DNA of 41,202 bases from Butyrivibrio sp. (GTDB taxonomy: Bacteria; Bacillota; Clostridia; Lachnospirales; Lachnospiraceae): positions 1 to 41,202 of the forward strand of contig SVFZ01000030.1 of the NCBI GenBank assembly GCA_015056585.1. Direction: 5' to 3'. The notes below the pieces were generated by a model that ran no database searches, had not been told where the DNA came from, and saw nothing but the letters and a program-made list of their open reading frames with translations. Each line of letters opens with the position of its first letter. The first letter of the stretch is position 1. The translations under genes and the position numbers were made by a program. Below are positions 8,730 to 17,342 of the stretch, in pieces.

Positions 8730-9371
8730 ATGCAGAACTATAAAAAGATTCAGTACAATGGTCACAATGACGTAATACTTCGTATCACACCGGGGCACTT
8801 TATTACGCCTCATTCTCACGTAAATTATTACATGGATCTGTGTGATACAAAAGCCAGAATGAAGGAAGCAAGAGCCACAGGAGAGGCGCTGGCTGAGATG
8901 TATCTGGCTTCAGATGTAATTGATACTATCCTTTGCCTTAACGGTATGGAAGTAGTGGGAGCTTATATGGGAGAAAAGCTGACCCAGGCCGGTATTATTT
9001 CCATGAATGCCCACAAGACGATGTACATCACGCAGCCTGAGTACAATGTTAACGGACAGATGATGTTCAGAGACAACAACAAGCACATGATAAGCGGCAA
9101 AAAGGTGCTGATCCTTATTGATTCAGCTACCACGGGCGGGACTCTTTTAACAGCTCTTAATTCCGTCAGATTTTATCAGGGCGAGATTGTTGGTATATCC
9201 GCGGTATTCTCGGTAGCTACGCAGATAGATAATATTCCGATCAGAGCTCTTTTCACTAAGAGAGACTTCCCGGATTATGTAAGCTATCCTCAGGACGGAT
9301 GCAAACTCTGCAAAGAGGGCGTTCCGATCGATGCCATCTGTAACGGATTCGGATACTCGACCCTTGAATAA
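8730..9371 (+). CDS. Phosphoribosyltransferase, orotate PRTase-like
   Basis: This 213-residue protein has the type I phosphoribosyltransferase fold. The PRPP-binding loop VLILIDSATTGGTLL sits at about residues 126-140, and an upstream flexible-loop region and hood are present. Overall it resembles the PyrE-like proteins of Lachnospiraceae, which transfer phosphoribose to a base. The loop has serine-alanine (DSATTGG) where classic PyrE has an acidic pair (DDVITTGG), so the substrate may not be orotate. A C-terminal CKLC pair is present. The ATG at 8730 follows GGGGG at a fair distance; the in-frame ATG at 8706 has no ribosome binding site. No other pyrimidine gene is nearby. A terminator follows. 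Confidence 0.78.
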   Translation: MQNYKKIQYNGHNDVILRITPGHFITPHSHVNYYMDLCDTKARMKEARATGEALAEMYLASDVIDTILCLNGMEVVGAYMGEKLTQAGIISMNAHKTMYITQPEYNVNGQMMFRDNNKHMISGKKVLILIDSATTGGTLLTALNSVRFYQGEIVGISAVFSVATQIDNIPIRALFTKRDFPDYVSYPQDGCKLCKEGVPIDAICNGFGYSTLE

Positions 9372-9427
9372 AGGGATGTGTGCACTTAGTGCTTCTTTTA
9401 AAACGGTATTTTGATTAGGTATTCATA

Positions 9428-9465
9428 AGCCACTGTTAATAGGATTGTTAACAGTGGCTCTTTTT
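9428..9465 (+). terminator. Intrinsic terminator after the phosphoribosyltransferase gene
   Basis: A perfect 12-bp stem (AGCCACTGTTAA at 9428-9439 and TTAACAGTGGCT at 9448-9459) with an 8-base loop is followed by CTTTTT to 9465. It closes the transcript from the phosphoribosyltransferase side just before the two-component system. Confidence 0.92.
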
Positions 9466-9467
9466 AT

Positions 9468-9475
9468 GTTACAAT
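9468..9475 (+). promoter_or_regulatory. Candidate extended -10 promoter of the two-component operon
   Basis: TGT-TACAAT at 9467-9475 forms an extended -10 right after the terminator T-run. TTGTTA at 9445-9450 is a possible -35 with a long 19-base spacer. The response regulator ATG follows 46 bases downstream. Confidence 0.5.
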
Positions 9476-9520
9476 AGTCCTCGGGGGAACGCATAAATAC
9501 GGGAGTTACGGAGAAAAGGT

Positions 9521-11140
9521 ATGTTGAAAGTGTTTTTGGCGGAGGACGAATTTGTCATCCGTGAGGGAATCAAGAACAATATAAATTGGGGAGCTCATGG
9601 CTACGAGTTTTGCGGAGAAGCGGGAGATGGCGAAGTTGCCTACTCTATGATCCGGGAGTCAAAGCCGGATATTCTTATTACAGATATCAGAATGCCATTT
9701 ATGGACGGCCTGACACTGAGCCGTCTGGTCAAGGCAGAATTTCCAGATACAGAAATAATACTTCTAACCGGATATGAGGAGTTTGAATATGCTAAGGAGG
9801 CTATCAGGATTGGTGTGGCTTCATATCTCAGCAAGCCTATAAGCGGCGATAATCTCCTTTCAGAGGTGGATTCTGTGGCTAAACGCATTATCGATAAAAC
9901 AAGGGAGAGAGATGCTGCCAGAAGGTATCAGGAGGAAATGAAGGAGCGTGTTGAGCTGGAAAAGCAGGATCTTTTTAAGAACCTTGTCACCGGAAATAGC
10001 GAGATCAGCCACATATTGGGGGTTGCCCACAAACTGTCTATCGAGCTTCTTGCGCCATTTTATAATGTGGTTCTTATCAAGGTGTGGTCGGTAAAGCATG
10101 ATGTCAGCGAATACTCGCCAAGTGTAGTGAGCGTTGATGAAAAGATACCGGAGATGGCAGGAAGATACGGCGCTATTACTTTTGATCTTAATCTTGAAGG
10201 TAAGGCACTTTTATTCAGAGGACATTCTGCGGAGGAAATGGACAGAAATATTGCGGAGTGTCTTAAAGAGCTTGAGGAGCTCTTTTCCCGTTATGACCAT
10301 ATAAGATACTTTGGCGGTGTCGGACAGCGTGTCGAAAGAATAAATGATATTCCGCTTTCATTTAACTGGGCCAGCAGAGCATACGCTCATATCTATTTGA
10401 CCAAAGAAAGTGCTATTTTGGTGGGCAGCGAAGAAAAGCTTGGTTCTCAGCTTGATAACGTGATCCTGTCCGAAGTAGATCCTAAGCATATAGACAGAAA
10501 ACTTATAAAGGAGTTCTTGAGAAGGGGTGACGTTTCCGAAACGGAATTCTTTATGAGGGAATTCTTTAACGGGATGGGCAAAAATGCCATGAAATCCACA
10601 ATGCTGCGCCAATATATCGCAATGGATATCTATTTTTGCGTTACAGAGTTTGTGGAGTCAGAGTTGATGCTGACTAAAGACAATGTTGAAGAACTCATCC
10701 CTGCTGCGGAACTTATGGCAGATGAGTCAAGTACCTGCGAATATCTGTATAACCTTATAAACAAGGCAATCTCATTAAGGAATGAGAATTCCATAAGTCA
10801 TTACAGAGAAGTGGTAAGAGAGGTAATAAGCTATATAGATGAGCATTATGCCGAGGATGACCTTTCTCTCAATGCGCTGGCTGCTCACGTGAATTTTTCT
10901 CCAAATCATCTGAGCGCTGTATTCAGACAGGAAACCGGTCAGACTTTTATCAAGTATCTTACCGATTACAGGATGGATAAGGCAAAAGAGCTGCTGGCCT
11001 CAACTTCAAAAAAGAGCAATGAGATAGGCCTTTTGGTTGGATATAAGGATCCGCACTATTTTTCATATCTGTTTAAGAAAACTCAGGGAGTAACGACAAC
11101 GCAGTATAGAGGAGGAAACGGTCAGGAGGAGCTTGGATGA
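9521..11140 (+). CDS. Response regulator, AraC family (YesN type)
   Basis: This 539-residue cytoplasmic regulator has an N-terminal receiver domain (residues 1-125) with acidic pocket AEDE, phosphoacceptor D55 in ITDIRMP and lysine in YLSKP. A central region of about 300 residues of unknown fold follows, as is usual for YesN proteins. A C-terminal AraC-type double helix-turn-helix lies at about 430-530 (LSLNALAAHVNFSPNHLSAV and GYKDPHYFSYLFKKTQG). A GGAGAAAAGG ribosome binding site precedes the ATG. The kinase gene overlaps its end by 4 bases. Such pairs usually switch on an adjacent sugar ABC operon, so the likely target is the transporter starting at 12606; this last point is inference. Confidence 0.93.
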   Translation: MLKVFLAEDEFVIREGIKNNINWGAHGYEFCGEAGDGEVAYSMIRESKPDILITDIRMPFMDGLTLSRLVKAEFPDTEIILLTGYEEFEYAKEAIRIGVASYLSKPISGDNLLSEVDSVAKRIIDKTRERDAARRYQEEMKERVELEKQDLFKNLVTGNSEISHILGVAHKLSIELLAPFYNVVLIKVWSVKHDVSEYSPSVVSVDEKIPEMAGRYGAITFDLNLEGKALLFRGHSAEEMDRNIAECLKELEELFSRYDHIRYFGGVGQRVERINDIPLSFNWASRAYAHIYLTKESAILVGSEEKLGSQLDNVILSEVDPKHIDRKLIKEFLRRGDVSETEFFMREFFNGMGKNAMKSTMLRQYIAMDIYFCVTEFVESELMLTKDNVEELIPAAELMADESSTCEYLYNLINKAISLRNENSISHYREVVREVISYIDEHYAEDDLSLNALAAHVNFSPNHLSAVFRQETGQTFIKYLTDYRMDKAKELLASTSKKSNEIGLLVGYKDPHYFSYLFKKTQGVTTTQYRGGNGQEELG

Positions 11141-12471
11141 AAAAAATCCTGAAAAAACAGACTGAGGGCAGAAAGTCCACACTGGCGACTCAAATTCGAA
11201 TCAGCTATCTGATTCTTCTTTTGCCCAACATAGTATTTATGCTGTTTGCTTTCTATAATTTATGGATCATCAGAGAGAGATACAATGACATGTTGAATTC
11301 CGTGGTGGCGGCCAGCGAGTTTAGCCTGGATTTCAAGGAAGATTTTGATTATGAGACGTATCTTTTAATAGTGGGAAATGTTTCTCCGGATGAATCAAGA
11401 ACGTCCGCTCTTTTGGCGGGAGCCAGGAACGTTGTGGAGAGTCTTGAAGAGTACACTTACAACGCAGACAACAGAGACAGACTAGCCAGCGCCCTTAAGT
11501 ATCTTAACAATCTTGACGGATATATAGATAAGATTAAGGTCAATCTGGAGAATGAAAACCGATACGAGAAGAATATGCTCATTTGGGAGAATGACGTTCA
11601 GATAGTCACAGCTCTTTTGCAGGAGACGATAAATGAGTATATCTACTATGAGAACAAGCAGATTCAGATTGCGCAGGCGCAGAACACTGAACTGTATTTT
11701 AATATTTTAAAAATATCAATAGCTATTTTTGCCTTTATCCTGGTGGCCATAATTGTTGTATCTATCGTAGGGCCTATGTGGATCACAAAGCCTATAGAGG
11801 AACAGGTTACCCGTGAGCAGAAGCAGCTCAGGAAGGCCGAATTTGAGCTGTTACAGGCGCAGATAAACCCTCACTTTCTTTACAATACTCTGGACACAAT
11901 CGTCTGGTCCGCGGAAGCCGGAAACCAGAAGCAGGTTGTGAAGATGGTGGGGAGCCTGTCGGATTTTTTCAGGTCTTCTCTTAACAAGGGAAAAGAGCTG
12001 GTGACTGTCCGGGATGAACTTCAGCATGTAAGGAGCTATCTTGAGATCCAGCAGATCAGATATCAGGATATTTTAAAATATGAAATAGATGTGCCACAGG
12101 AGCTGTTTGATTATCAGATTCCGAAGATTACCATTCAGCCTATCGTTGAAAATGCTCTGTACCACGGAATAAAGAATAAGAGAGGTGGCGGAACAATCGT
12201 GGTTTCCGGAAAAGATGAAGGAGAAACCATGCTTATTCAGGTAAAAGACGATGGAAAGGGCATGAAACCGGAGAGGCTTAAGGAGATAAGAAGGGGGCTT
12301 TTGGGAGAAAAACTGGAGAATACCGCAATTTATGGCCTTTATAATGTTAACGAGCGCATCAGACTAAGCTTTGGCGAGGAATACGGCGTAAATGTTGAAA
12401 GCACCTATGAGGTTGGGAGCTGTATTTCTGTCCGTCTGCCGAAAATCTTAAACATAATCGTAGAAAATTGA
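11137..12471 (+). CDS. Sensor histidine kinase (YesM type, His_kinase/HATPase)
   Basis: This 444-residue membrane kinase is the partner of the upstream regulator. Two membrane segments (about residues 23-43 and 187-212) bracket a roughly 140-residue outside sensor domain rich in charged helices. The kinase core begins at about 230 with LLQAQINPHFLYNTLD, where H246 is the likely phosphorylation site. The ATP-binding N box (IVENALYHGIKNK) and G box (VKDDGKGM) follow. No HAMP domain is obvious; a short linker leads straight into the histidine helix. The start ATGA overlaps the regulator stop, with AGGAGGAG upstream, so the two are translationally coupled. The ligand is probably a sugar or a sugar-loaded binding protein. 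Confidence 0.93.
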   Translation: MKKILKKQTEGRKSTLATQIRISYLILLLPNIVFMLFAFYNLWIIRERYNDMLNSVVAASEFSLDFKEDFDYETYLLIVGNVSPDESRTSALLAGARNVVESLEEYTYNADNRDRLASALKYLNNLDGYIDKIKVNLENENRYEKNMLIWENDVQIVTALLQETINEYIYYENKQIQIAQAQNTELYFNILKISIAIFAFILVAIIVVSIVGPMWITKPIEEQVTREQKQLRKAEFELLQAQINPHFLYNTLDTIVWSAEAGNQKQVVKMVGSLSDFFRSSLNKGKELVTVRDELQHVRSYLEIQQIRYQDILKYEIDVPQELFDYQIPKITIQPIVENALYHGIKNKRGGGTIVVSGKDEGETMLIQVKDDGKGMKPERLKEIRRGLLGEKLENTAIYGLYNVNERIRLSFGEEYGVNVESTYEVGSCISVRLPKILNIIVEN

Positions 12472-12605
12472 AACAATCTTAAAAAATCATAAAAATATCA
12501 ACATAGTTTCGTTTTTTATTTAATGGCTATTTTTTTAGAATTATCTAAAATAAAGATCGAAGGGAATGGTCCCTATATAAAGACTATATATGTTAGGAGG
12601 AAACT
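12472..12605 (+). promoter_or_regulatory. Intergenic leader of the sugar ABC operon with palindrome
   Basis: This 134-base AT-rich gap holds a perfect inverted repeat TTTTAGA (12533-12539), 4-base gap, TCTAAAA (12544-12550). The repeat overlaps a possible -10 TAAAAT at 12546-12551. A smaller AGGGA/TCCCT hairpin lies near 12560-12575. A good AGGAGG ribosome binding site precedes the ATG at 12606. The palindrome may be an operator; no clear -35 is seen. Confidence 0.4.
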
Positions 12606-13598
12606 ATGAAGAAAAAGGTATTGGCGGTATTTATGGCAACTGCTATGGCTTTCGGGCTTATGGCATGTGGTAGCAGCGCTCAGCAGGCAGCTACAACAAC
12701 ATCAGGTGGTTCAGACGGACTTATAAAGGTTGGTATCATCAATAACGATCCTAACGAGTCCGGCTATCGTACAGCTAACGACTCTGATCTTAAGGCAAAG
12801 TTTACTAAAGAAAACGGCTACGATGCATCTTTTGCATACAGCTTAAAGAATGATGAGCAGATCCAGTACGCTCAGACATTTATTCAGGATGAAGTTGATT
12901 ATCTGCTTCTTTCAGCAGCTGATACAGCAGGTTGGGATTCAGTTCTTAAGGATGCTCAGGCTGCAGGCGTAAAGGTTATCCTTTTCGACCGTACTATTGA
13001 TGCTGATGCAAGTCTCTATGAGGCTTCTATCGTTTCTGATATGGCAAAAGAAGGACAGACAGCTGTTGACTGGCTTGCAGGTCAGGGACTTTCAGAGTAC
13101 AACGTAATTCATATTCAGGGTGTTATGGGATCAGCTGCTCAGCAGGGCAGAAGCGGAGCACTTGATAACAAGGTTGCTGCTGAGACAAACTGGAATATAG
13201 TTAAACAGCAGACAGCTGAGTGGAATGCTGAGAAAGCACAGCAGATTGTTCAGTCAGTTATCGATGCAGGCACATCTTTCAATGTTATCTATGCAGAGAA
13301 CGACGATATGGCTAAGGGTGCTGTAGCAGCTCTTGATGCAGCCGGCATTTCACACGGCGTTGGCAAAGACGTGATTGTAATGGGATTTGACTGCAACAAG
13401 TGGGCTCTTGAGGAGCTTCTTGCTCAGAACTGGAACTATGACGGACAGTGCAATCCTTTCCAGGCAAGCTACATTGATGACATTATCAAGACTCTTGAGA
13501 GTGGCGGAACACTTTCACAGAAGACAATCATCATGGATGAAAAAGGATTTGACGCTACAACAATCACACAGGAAGATGTAGATAATTACGGGATTTAA
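12606..13598 (+). CDS. Sugar ABC transporter substrate-binding lipoprotein (YtfQ-like, copy 1)
   Basis: This 330-residue lipoprotein is the surface receptor of the sugar importer. The signal peptide ends in the lipobox LMAC with lipidated C21, followed by a Ser/Ala/Thr linker to about residue 38. The mature part is a periplasmic-binding-protein type 1 fold of the ribose/galactose class. It shares landmarks with E. coli YtfQ (galactofuranose binding): an ESGYRTAN stretch, a VILFDRT stretch and QGVMGSAAQQGR. AGGAGG lies upstream. It is followed by a terminator-like hairpin and then the ATPase gene, so it is likely the most abundant product of the operon. The sugar is unknown, and the ligand-contact region differs from the second copy. 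Confidence 0.92.
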   Translation: MKKKVLAVFMATAMAFGLMACGSSAQQAATTTSGGSDGLIKVGIINNDPNESGYRTANDSDLKAKFTKENGYDASFAYSLKNDEQIQYAQTFIQDEVDYLLLSAADTAGWDSVLKDAQAAGVKVILFDRTIDADASLYEASIVSDMAKEGQTAVDWLAGQGLSEYNVIHIQGVMGSAAQQGRSGALDNKVAAETNWNIVKQQTAEWNAEKAQQIVQSVIDAGTSFNVIYAENDDMAKGAVAALDAAGISHGVGKDVIVMGFDCNKWALEELLAQNWNYDGQCNPFQASYIDDIIKTLESGGTLSQKTIIMDEKGFDATTITQEDVDNYGI

Positions 13599-13667
13599 GT
13601 GTATGTAGCATGGCGAGAGCAAAGCGTAGCCATGCGTATATCACGCATACATAAACGGCAACACATC

Positions 13668-13696
13668 GGCGCAGGGCTGTGCTCTGCGCCATTTTT
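13668..13696 (+). terminator. Terminator-like hairpin between binding protein and ATPase genes
   Basis: A 10-bp stem (GGCGCAGGGC at 13668-13677, GCTCTGCGCC at 13681-13690, one G-T pair) with a TGT loop is followed by ATTTTT. It probably trims most transcripts after the binding protein gene, leaving less mRNA for the ATPase and permeases. A second inverted repeat (GCATGGC at 13608-13614 and GCCATGC at 13629-13635) lies just upstream. Confidence 0.72.
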
Positions 13697-13718
13697 AAAA
13701 AGCAGACGAGGTAAAAAA

Positions 13719-15227
13719 GTGAGTGAAAATGTAGTGCTAAAGATGCGAGGCATCAACAAAACATTTCCGGGCGTCCGTGCGCTGCAAAATGTGGATTTTA
13801 CTCTGAATAAAGGTGAAATCCATGCACTGATGGGTGAAAACGGAGCAGGAAAGTCAACGCTTATAAAGGTTTTAACAGGTGTTTATACCAAGGATGACGG
13901 AACCATAGAGCTGGAGGGGAAGGGCTCAGTGACCATACATTCTCCTCAGGATGCACAGAAGCTTGGTATCAGTACTGTATATCAGGAAATAACACTTTGC
14001 CCTAATCTTACGGTGGCGGAGAATCTTTTTATCGGAAGAGAGCAGGGCGCGATCACGAATTGGAAAAAAATCAATATTGAAGCTGACAATTTGCTTAAAA
14101 AGCTGGATATTCCGGCAAGCGCAACCATGCAGCTTTCAAATTGTTCAATAGCAGTTCAGCAGATGGTGGCAATAGCCAGAGCTGTGGATATGGACTGCAA
14201 GGTGCTTATCCTTGATGAGCCCACATCTTCTTTGGATGAACAGGAAGTTGAGAAGCTCTTTGGCCTGATGAGAGATTTAAAGGGCATGGGAGTAGGAATC
14301 ATCTTTGTTACTCATTTCCTGGATCAGGTGTATGAAGTTTGCGATAAGATAACGGTTCTAAGGGACGGTCAGCTTGTCGGTGAATATGAGATAAAGGATC
14401 TTCCCAGAGTTCAGCTTGTTGCTAAGATGCTTGGAAAAGAGATGGATGATCTTTCCGATATTAAGGGAGAACATGAAGCTTATAGCGGAAAGGATGCAGA
14501 AGAGACCGTATTTGAAGCAGAAGGTCTCCAAAGCGATGCCGGGATCAAGCCATTTGATTTCTATATCAAAAAAGGTGAAGTTAACGGCTTTACCGGACTT
14601 CTCGGATCGGGGAGAAGTGAATGTGTCAGGGCAATATTCGGCGCAGACAGGGTTATCGGAGGAAAGGTAAAAGTTAAGGGCAAAGAGGTTAAGATTACAA
14701 AACCTCTGGATGCCATGAAAAACGGAATTGCTTATCTGCCTGAAGACAGAAAACTTGACGGAATAATTGGGGATCTGTCAGTCAGAGAGAATATTATCAT
14801 GGCGCTCCAGGTTCTTACCGGATTCTTTAAACCGTTCAGTAAGGCCCAGGCTAATGCTTTTGCAAAAGAATATATTGAAAAGCTCAATATAAAGACAGCA
14901 TCTGCAGATACTCCGATCAAATCTTTATCAGGCGGAAATCAGCAGAAGGTAATATTGGCAAGATGGCTCTTGATGCATCCGGAATATCTTATCCTTGATG
15001 AGCCTACCAGAGGAATCGATGTAGGAACAAAGGTGGATATTCAGAAGCTGGTACTTGAGCTGGCGTCTGAGGGAATGAGTGTGACATTCATTTCGTCAGA
15101 AACAGATGAGATGCTCAGGACCTGCTCAAGACTTGTAGTAATGCGCGATAGGAAGGTTGTCGGGGAGCTTACGGGTGACGACCTTACGCAGAATAAGATT
15201 ATGAGCACTATCGCAGGAGGAGAGTAA
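13719..15227 (+). CDS. Sugar ABC transporter ATP-binding protein (MglA/YtfR type)
   Basis: This 502-residue double ATPase drives sugar import. The first nucleotide-binding domain has Walker A GENGAGKST (39-47) and Walker B VLILDEPTSSLD but a weak signature (LSNCSIAVQQ). The second has a degenerate P-loop (LLGSGRSE) with a good LSGGNQQKV signature and LILDEPTRGID. This asymmetry is normal in the RbsA/MglA family. The GTG at 13719 with GAGG upstream is the chosen start. The frame is open back to 13599, but that extension would run through two hairpins and has no family counterpart. The permease gene starts 3 bases after the stop. Confidence 0.93.
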   Translation: MSENVVLKMRGINKTFPGVRALQNVDFTLNKGEIHALMGENGAGKSTLIKVLTGVYTKDDGTIELEGKGSVTIHSPQDAQKLGISTVYQEITLCPNLTVAENLFIGREQGAITNWKKINIEADNLLKKLDIPASATMQLSNCSIAVQQMVAIARAVDMDCKVLILDEPTSSLDEQEVEKLFGLMRDLKGMGVGIIFVTHFLDQVYEVCDKITVLRDGQLVGEYEIKDLPRVQLVAKMLGKEMDDLSDIKGEHEAYSGKDAEETVFEAEGLQSDAGIKPFDFYIKKGEVNGFTGLLGSGRSECVRAIFGADRVIGGKVKVKGKEVKITKPLDAMKNGIAYLPEDRKLDGIIGDLSVRENIIMALQVLTGFFKPFSKAQANAFAKEYIEKLNIKTASADTPIKSLSGGNQQKVILARWLLMHPEYLILDEPTRGIDVGTKVDIQKLVLELASEGMSVTFISSETDEMLRTCSRLVVMRDRKVVGELTGDDLTQNKIMSTIAGGE

Positions 15228-15230
15228 GGT

Positions 15231-16295
15231 ATGGTTAAGAGCTTTTTTAAGAGATTAACGTCAAATCAGCTGTTTATCCCACTTTTGGCGCTTATCCTTT
15301 TGGCTGTGATAAATCTTATAAATGACCCGGGATTCTTCAAAATCACACTGGGTACGAACAATGCGGGAAATCCTGTTTTGTCGGGATATCTCATTACAAT
15401 TCTGGATTATGGTTCAGAGCTTGGAATCCTGGCAATAGGAATGACTTTAGTAACGGCAGCTTCAGGCGGACAGGACATTTCGGTGGGCGCAACAATAGCG
15501 ATTGCCGGTTCTGCAATGCTTCGTGTTCTCTGCGGAGGCAATTCGAGGCCGGATCACATTCAGGCTCCGATAATTGTTGCTTTTCTTGTTGCATGCATAG
15601 TTGGAATGCTGTGCGGAGCTTTTAACGGACTTTTGGTTGCTGTGTTTAAGATCCAGCCTATGATTGCAACACTAATCCTGTTTACGGCAGGAAGATCTAT
15701 CGCTGCCTGGATCAATAATAATGAACTTCCGATCGTTCCGGACCCTAAGTTTTCTTATTTTGGAAGTTTTATTCCGGGAATACCGATTCCTACAACTGTT
15801 TTTATCGTTGCAATTTGCATTGTGATAATAGCTCTGGTTCTGAAGTTTACGAACCTTGGACTTTATACACAGGCAGTTGGTATCAATGAAAACTCTTCAA
15901 GATTAAACGGAATCAATCCTACATTCATTAAGTTCCTTGCTTTTGTAATCCTGGGACTTTGCGTGGCTGTGGCAGCTCTTATAAAGGTAAGCCGTCTTTC
16001 CACCATCAACTATTCTGTTATTGCCAAGGATATAGAAATGGATGCAATCCTTGCGGTGGCTCTTGGAGGAAATGCACTCTCCGGAGGAAAGTTCAATATG
16101 TGGGCTTCAATCCTTGGAGCATATGTAATTCAGTTTTTGACTACAACACTGTACAAATTTAATGTACAGTCTGACGCTCTTGCAGCCTATAAAGCGGTTG
16201 TAGTTATTCTTCTTGTGGTATTCTCGGCACCAAAGGTAAGGGAATACATGGCAGGACTTGGAAAAGACATAGCTAAAAGGAAGGAGGCAGCGTAA
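15231..16295 (+). CDS. Sugar ABC transporter permease (YtfT-like)
   Basis: This 354-residue membrane protein of the BPD_transp_2 (RbsC/MglC) family has eight to ten hydrophobic segments. It carries the family stretch GMTLVTAASGGQDISVGATI (about residues 70-90) and the C-terminal-half loop ALGGNALSGGKFN. It is one of two permeases in the operon, the arrangement of YtfT-YjfF in the galactofuranose importer. The ribosome binding site GGAGGAGAG lies inside the end of the ATPase gene. Its stop overlaps the next ATG by one base. There is an unusually long outside loop near residues 30-60 (ITLGTNNAGNPVLSGY). Confidence 0.92.
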   Translation: MVKSFFKRLTSNQLFIPLLALILLAVINLINDPGFFKITLGTNNAGNPVLSGYLITILDYGSELGILAIGMTLVTAASGGQDISVGATIAIAGSAMLRVLCGGNSRPDHIQAPIIVAFLVACIVGMLCGAFNGLLVAVFKIQPMIATLILFTAGRSIAAWINNNELPIVPDPKFSYFGSFIPGIPIPTTVFIVAICIVIIALVLKFTNLGLYTQAVGINENSSRLNGINPTFIKFLAFVILGLCVAVAALIKVSRLSTINYSVIAKDIEMDAILAVALGGNALSGGKFNMWASILGAYVIQFLTTTLYKFNVQSDALAAYKAVVVILLVVFSAPKVREYMAGLGKDIAKRKEAA

Positions 16296-17329
16296 TGAAT
16301 AAAGAGAAAAAAAGTATCTTTGACAGAATGAACGACACGAACCTCCTCCTTACAATAACAATTGTTATATTTTTGGTGATGTACATTGGAGCTATAGTAA
16401 TTCAGGGCGGTGGCTTTACCAAGCCTCAGATGTTTTTCAACATCCTGAATGCAAATGCGGCCCTTATTATAACTGCCTGCGGAATGAGCATTGTTATGAT
16501 CTCGGGAGGAATAGATATTTCCGTTGGTGGTGTAGTTGCACTGGTTTCAATGAGCTGTGCTGTTTACCTGGATCATAAAGGCGGAAGTATCATGGGATCA
16601 ATACTTATCGCCTTGGGTATCGGCATTGCTTTTGGACTTGTGCAGGGATTTTTGGTGGCATTTCTCGATATTCAGCCGTTTATAGTATCTCTGGCGGGAA
16701 TGTTTTTTGCCAGAGGTATGACAACTATAGTAAATACAGCACCTTTCAATGTGGAGGACGAAGAATTTAACGCACTTAAGCTTACCAGAGTAAATGTACC
16801 GTTTCTTGGATCGGTAAATAAAAAGGGAATTTATGTGCCGGCTTATGTTGAAATAGGAGTAATAGTGGCGCTTATTATTGTGGTATTATTATTTGTGGTA
16901 CTCAGGTGGACAAAACTGGGAAGAAGCTTTTACGCAGTAGGCGGAAACATGCAGAGTGCGCTTATGATGGGCATTAATGTAAGGAGAACCAAGTTTCTTT
17001 CGCACCTTATCTGCAGTGTTTTAGCAGGAATAGGTGGCTATGTATATTTCCTTCACGTTGGGTCCGGATCAGCCAGTCATGCCATGGGAATGGAGATGAA
17101 TGCTATCGCTTCATCAATCATTGGTGGAACAATGCTGACGGGCGGCGTTGGAAATATCATCGGAACATTGTTTGGTGTTCTTTCCCTCAGTACCATTCAG
17201 AACATTGTTGCTTCTGCAGGACTTGACCAGGCATGGTGGACAGGAATTACAATTGCTGCAATGCTTTGCATTTTCCTTGTTATTCAGAGTGTAGTAATGG
17301 CACAGAAAAAGAAAGCTTTAAAAGTGTAA
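16295..17329 (+). CDS. Sugar ABC transporter permease (YjfF-like)
   Basis: This 344-residue second permease of the same RbsC/YjfF family has about nine membrane segments. The motif CGMSIVMISGGIDISVGGVV (about residues 60-80) and IIGGTMLTGGVGNIIGTLFG near 275-295 are typical. It probably forms a heterodimer with the YtfT-like partner, because the ATPase is a single two-domain chain. It is translationally coupled to the upstream gene by a TAATG overlap. A second binding lipoprotein gene follows after 13 bases, so all belong to one operon. Confidence 0.92.
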   Translation: MNKEKKSIFDRMNDTNLLLTITIVIFLVMYIGAIVIQGGGFTKPQMFFNILNANAALIITACGMSIVMISGGIDISVGGVVALVSMSCAVYLDHKGGSIMGSILIALGIGIAFGLVQGFLVAFLDIQPFIVSLAGMFFARGMTTIVNTAPFNVEDEEFNALKLTRVNVPFLGSVNKKGIYVPAYVEIGVIVALIIVVLLFVVLRWTKLGRSFYAVGGNMQSALMMGINVRRTKFLSHLICSVLAGIGGYVYFLHVGSGSASHAMGMEMNAIASSIIGGTMLTGGVGNIIGTLFGVLSLSTIQNIVASAGLDQAWWTGITIAAMLCIFLVIQSVVMAQKKKALKV

Positions 17330-17342
17330 GGGATTTGAACCG

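Noticed and set aside
13599..13718. N-terminal extension of the sugar ATPase
   Set aside because: It would translate both intergenic hairpins and has no counterpart in the MglA family; GTG at 13719 has its own ribosome binding site.
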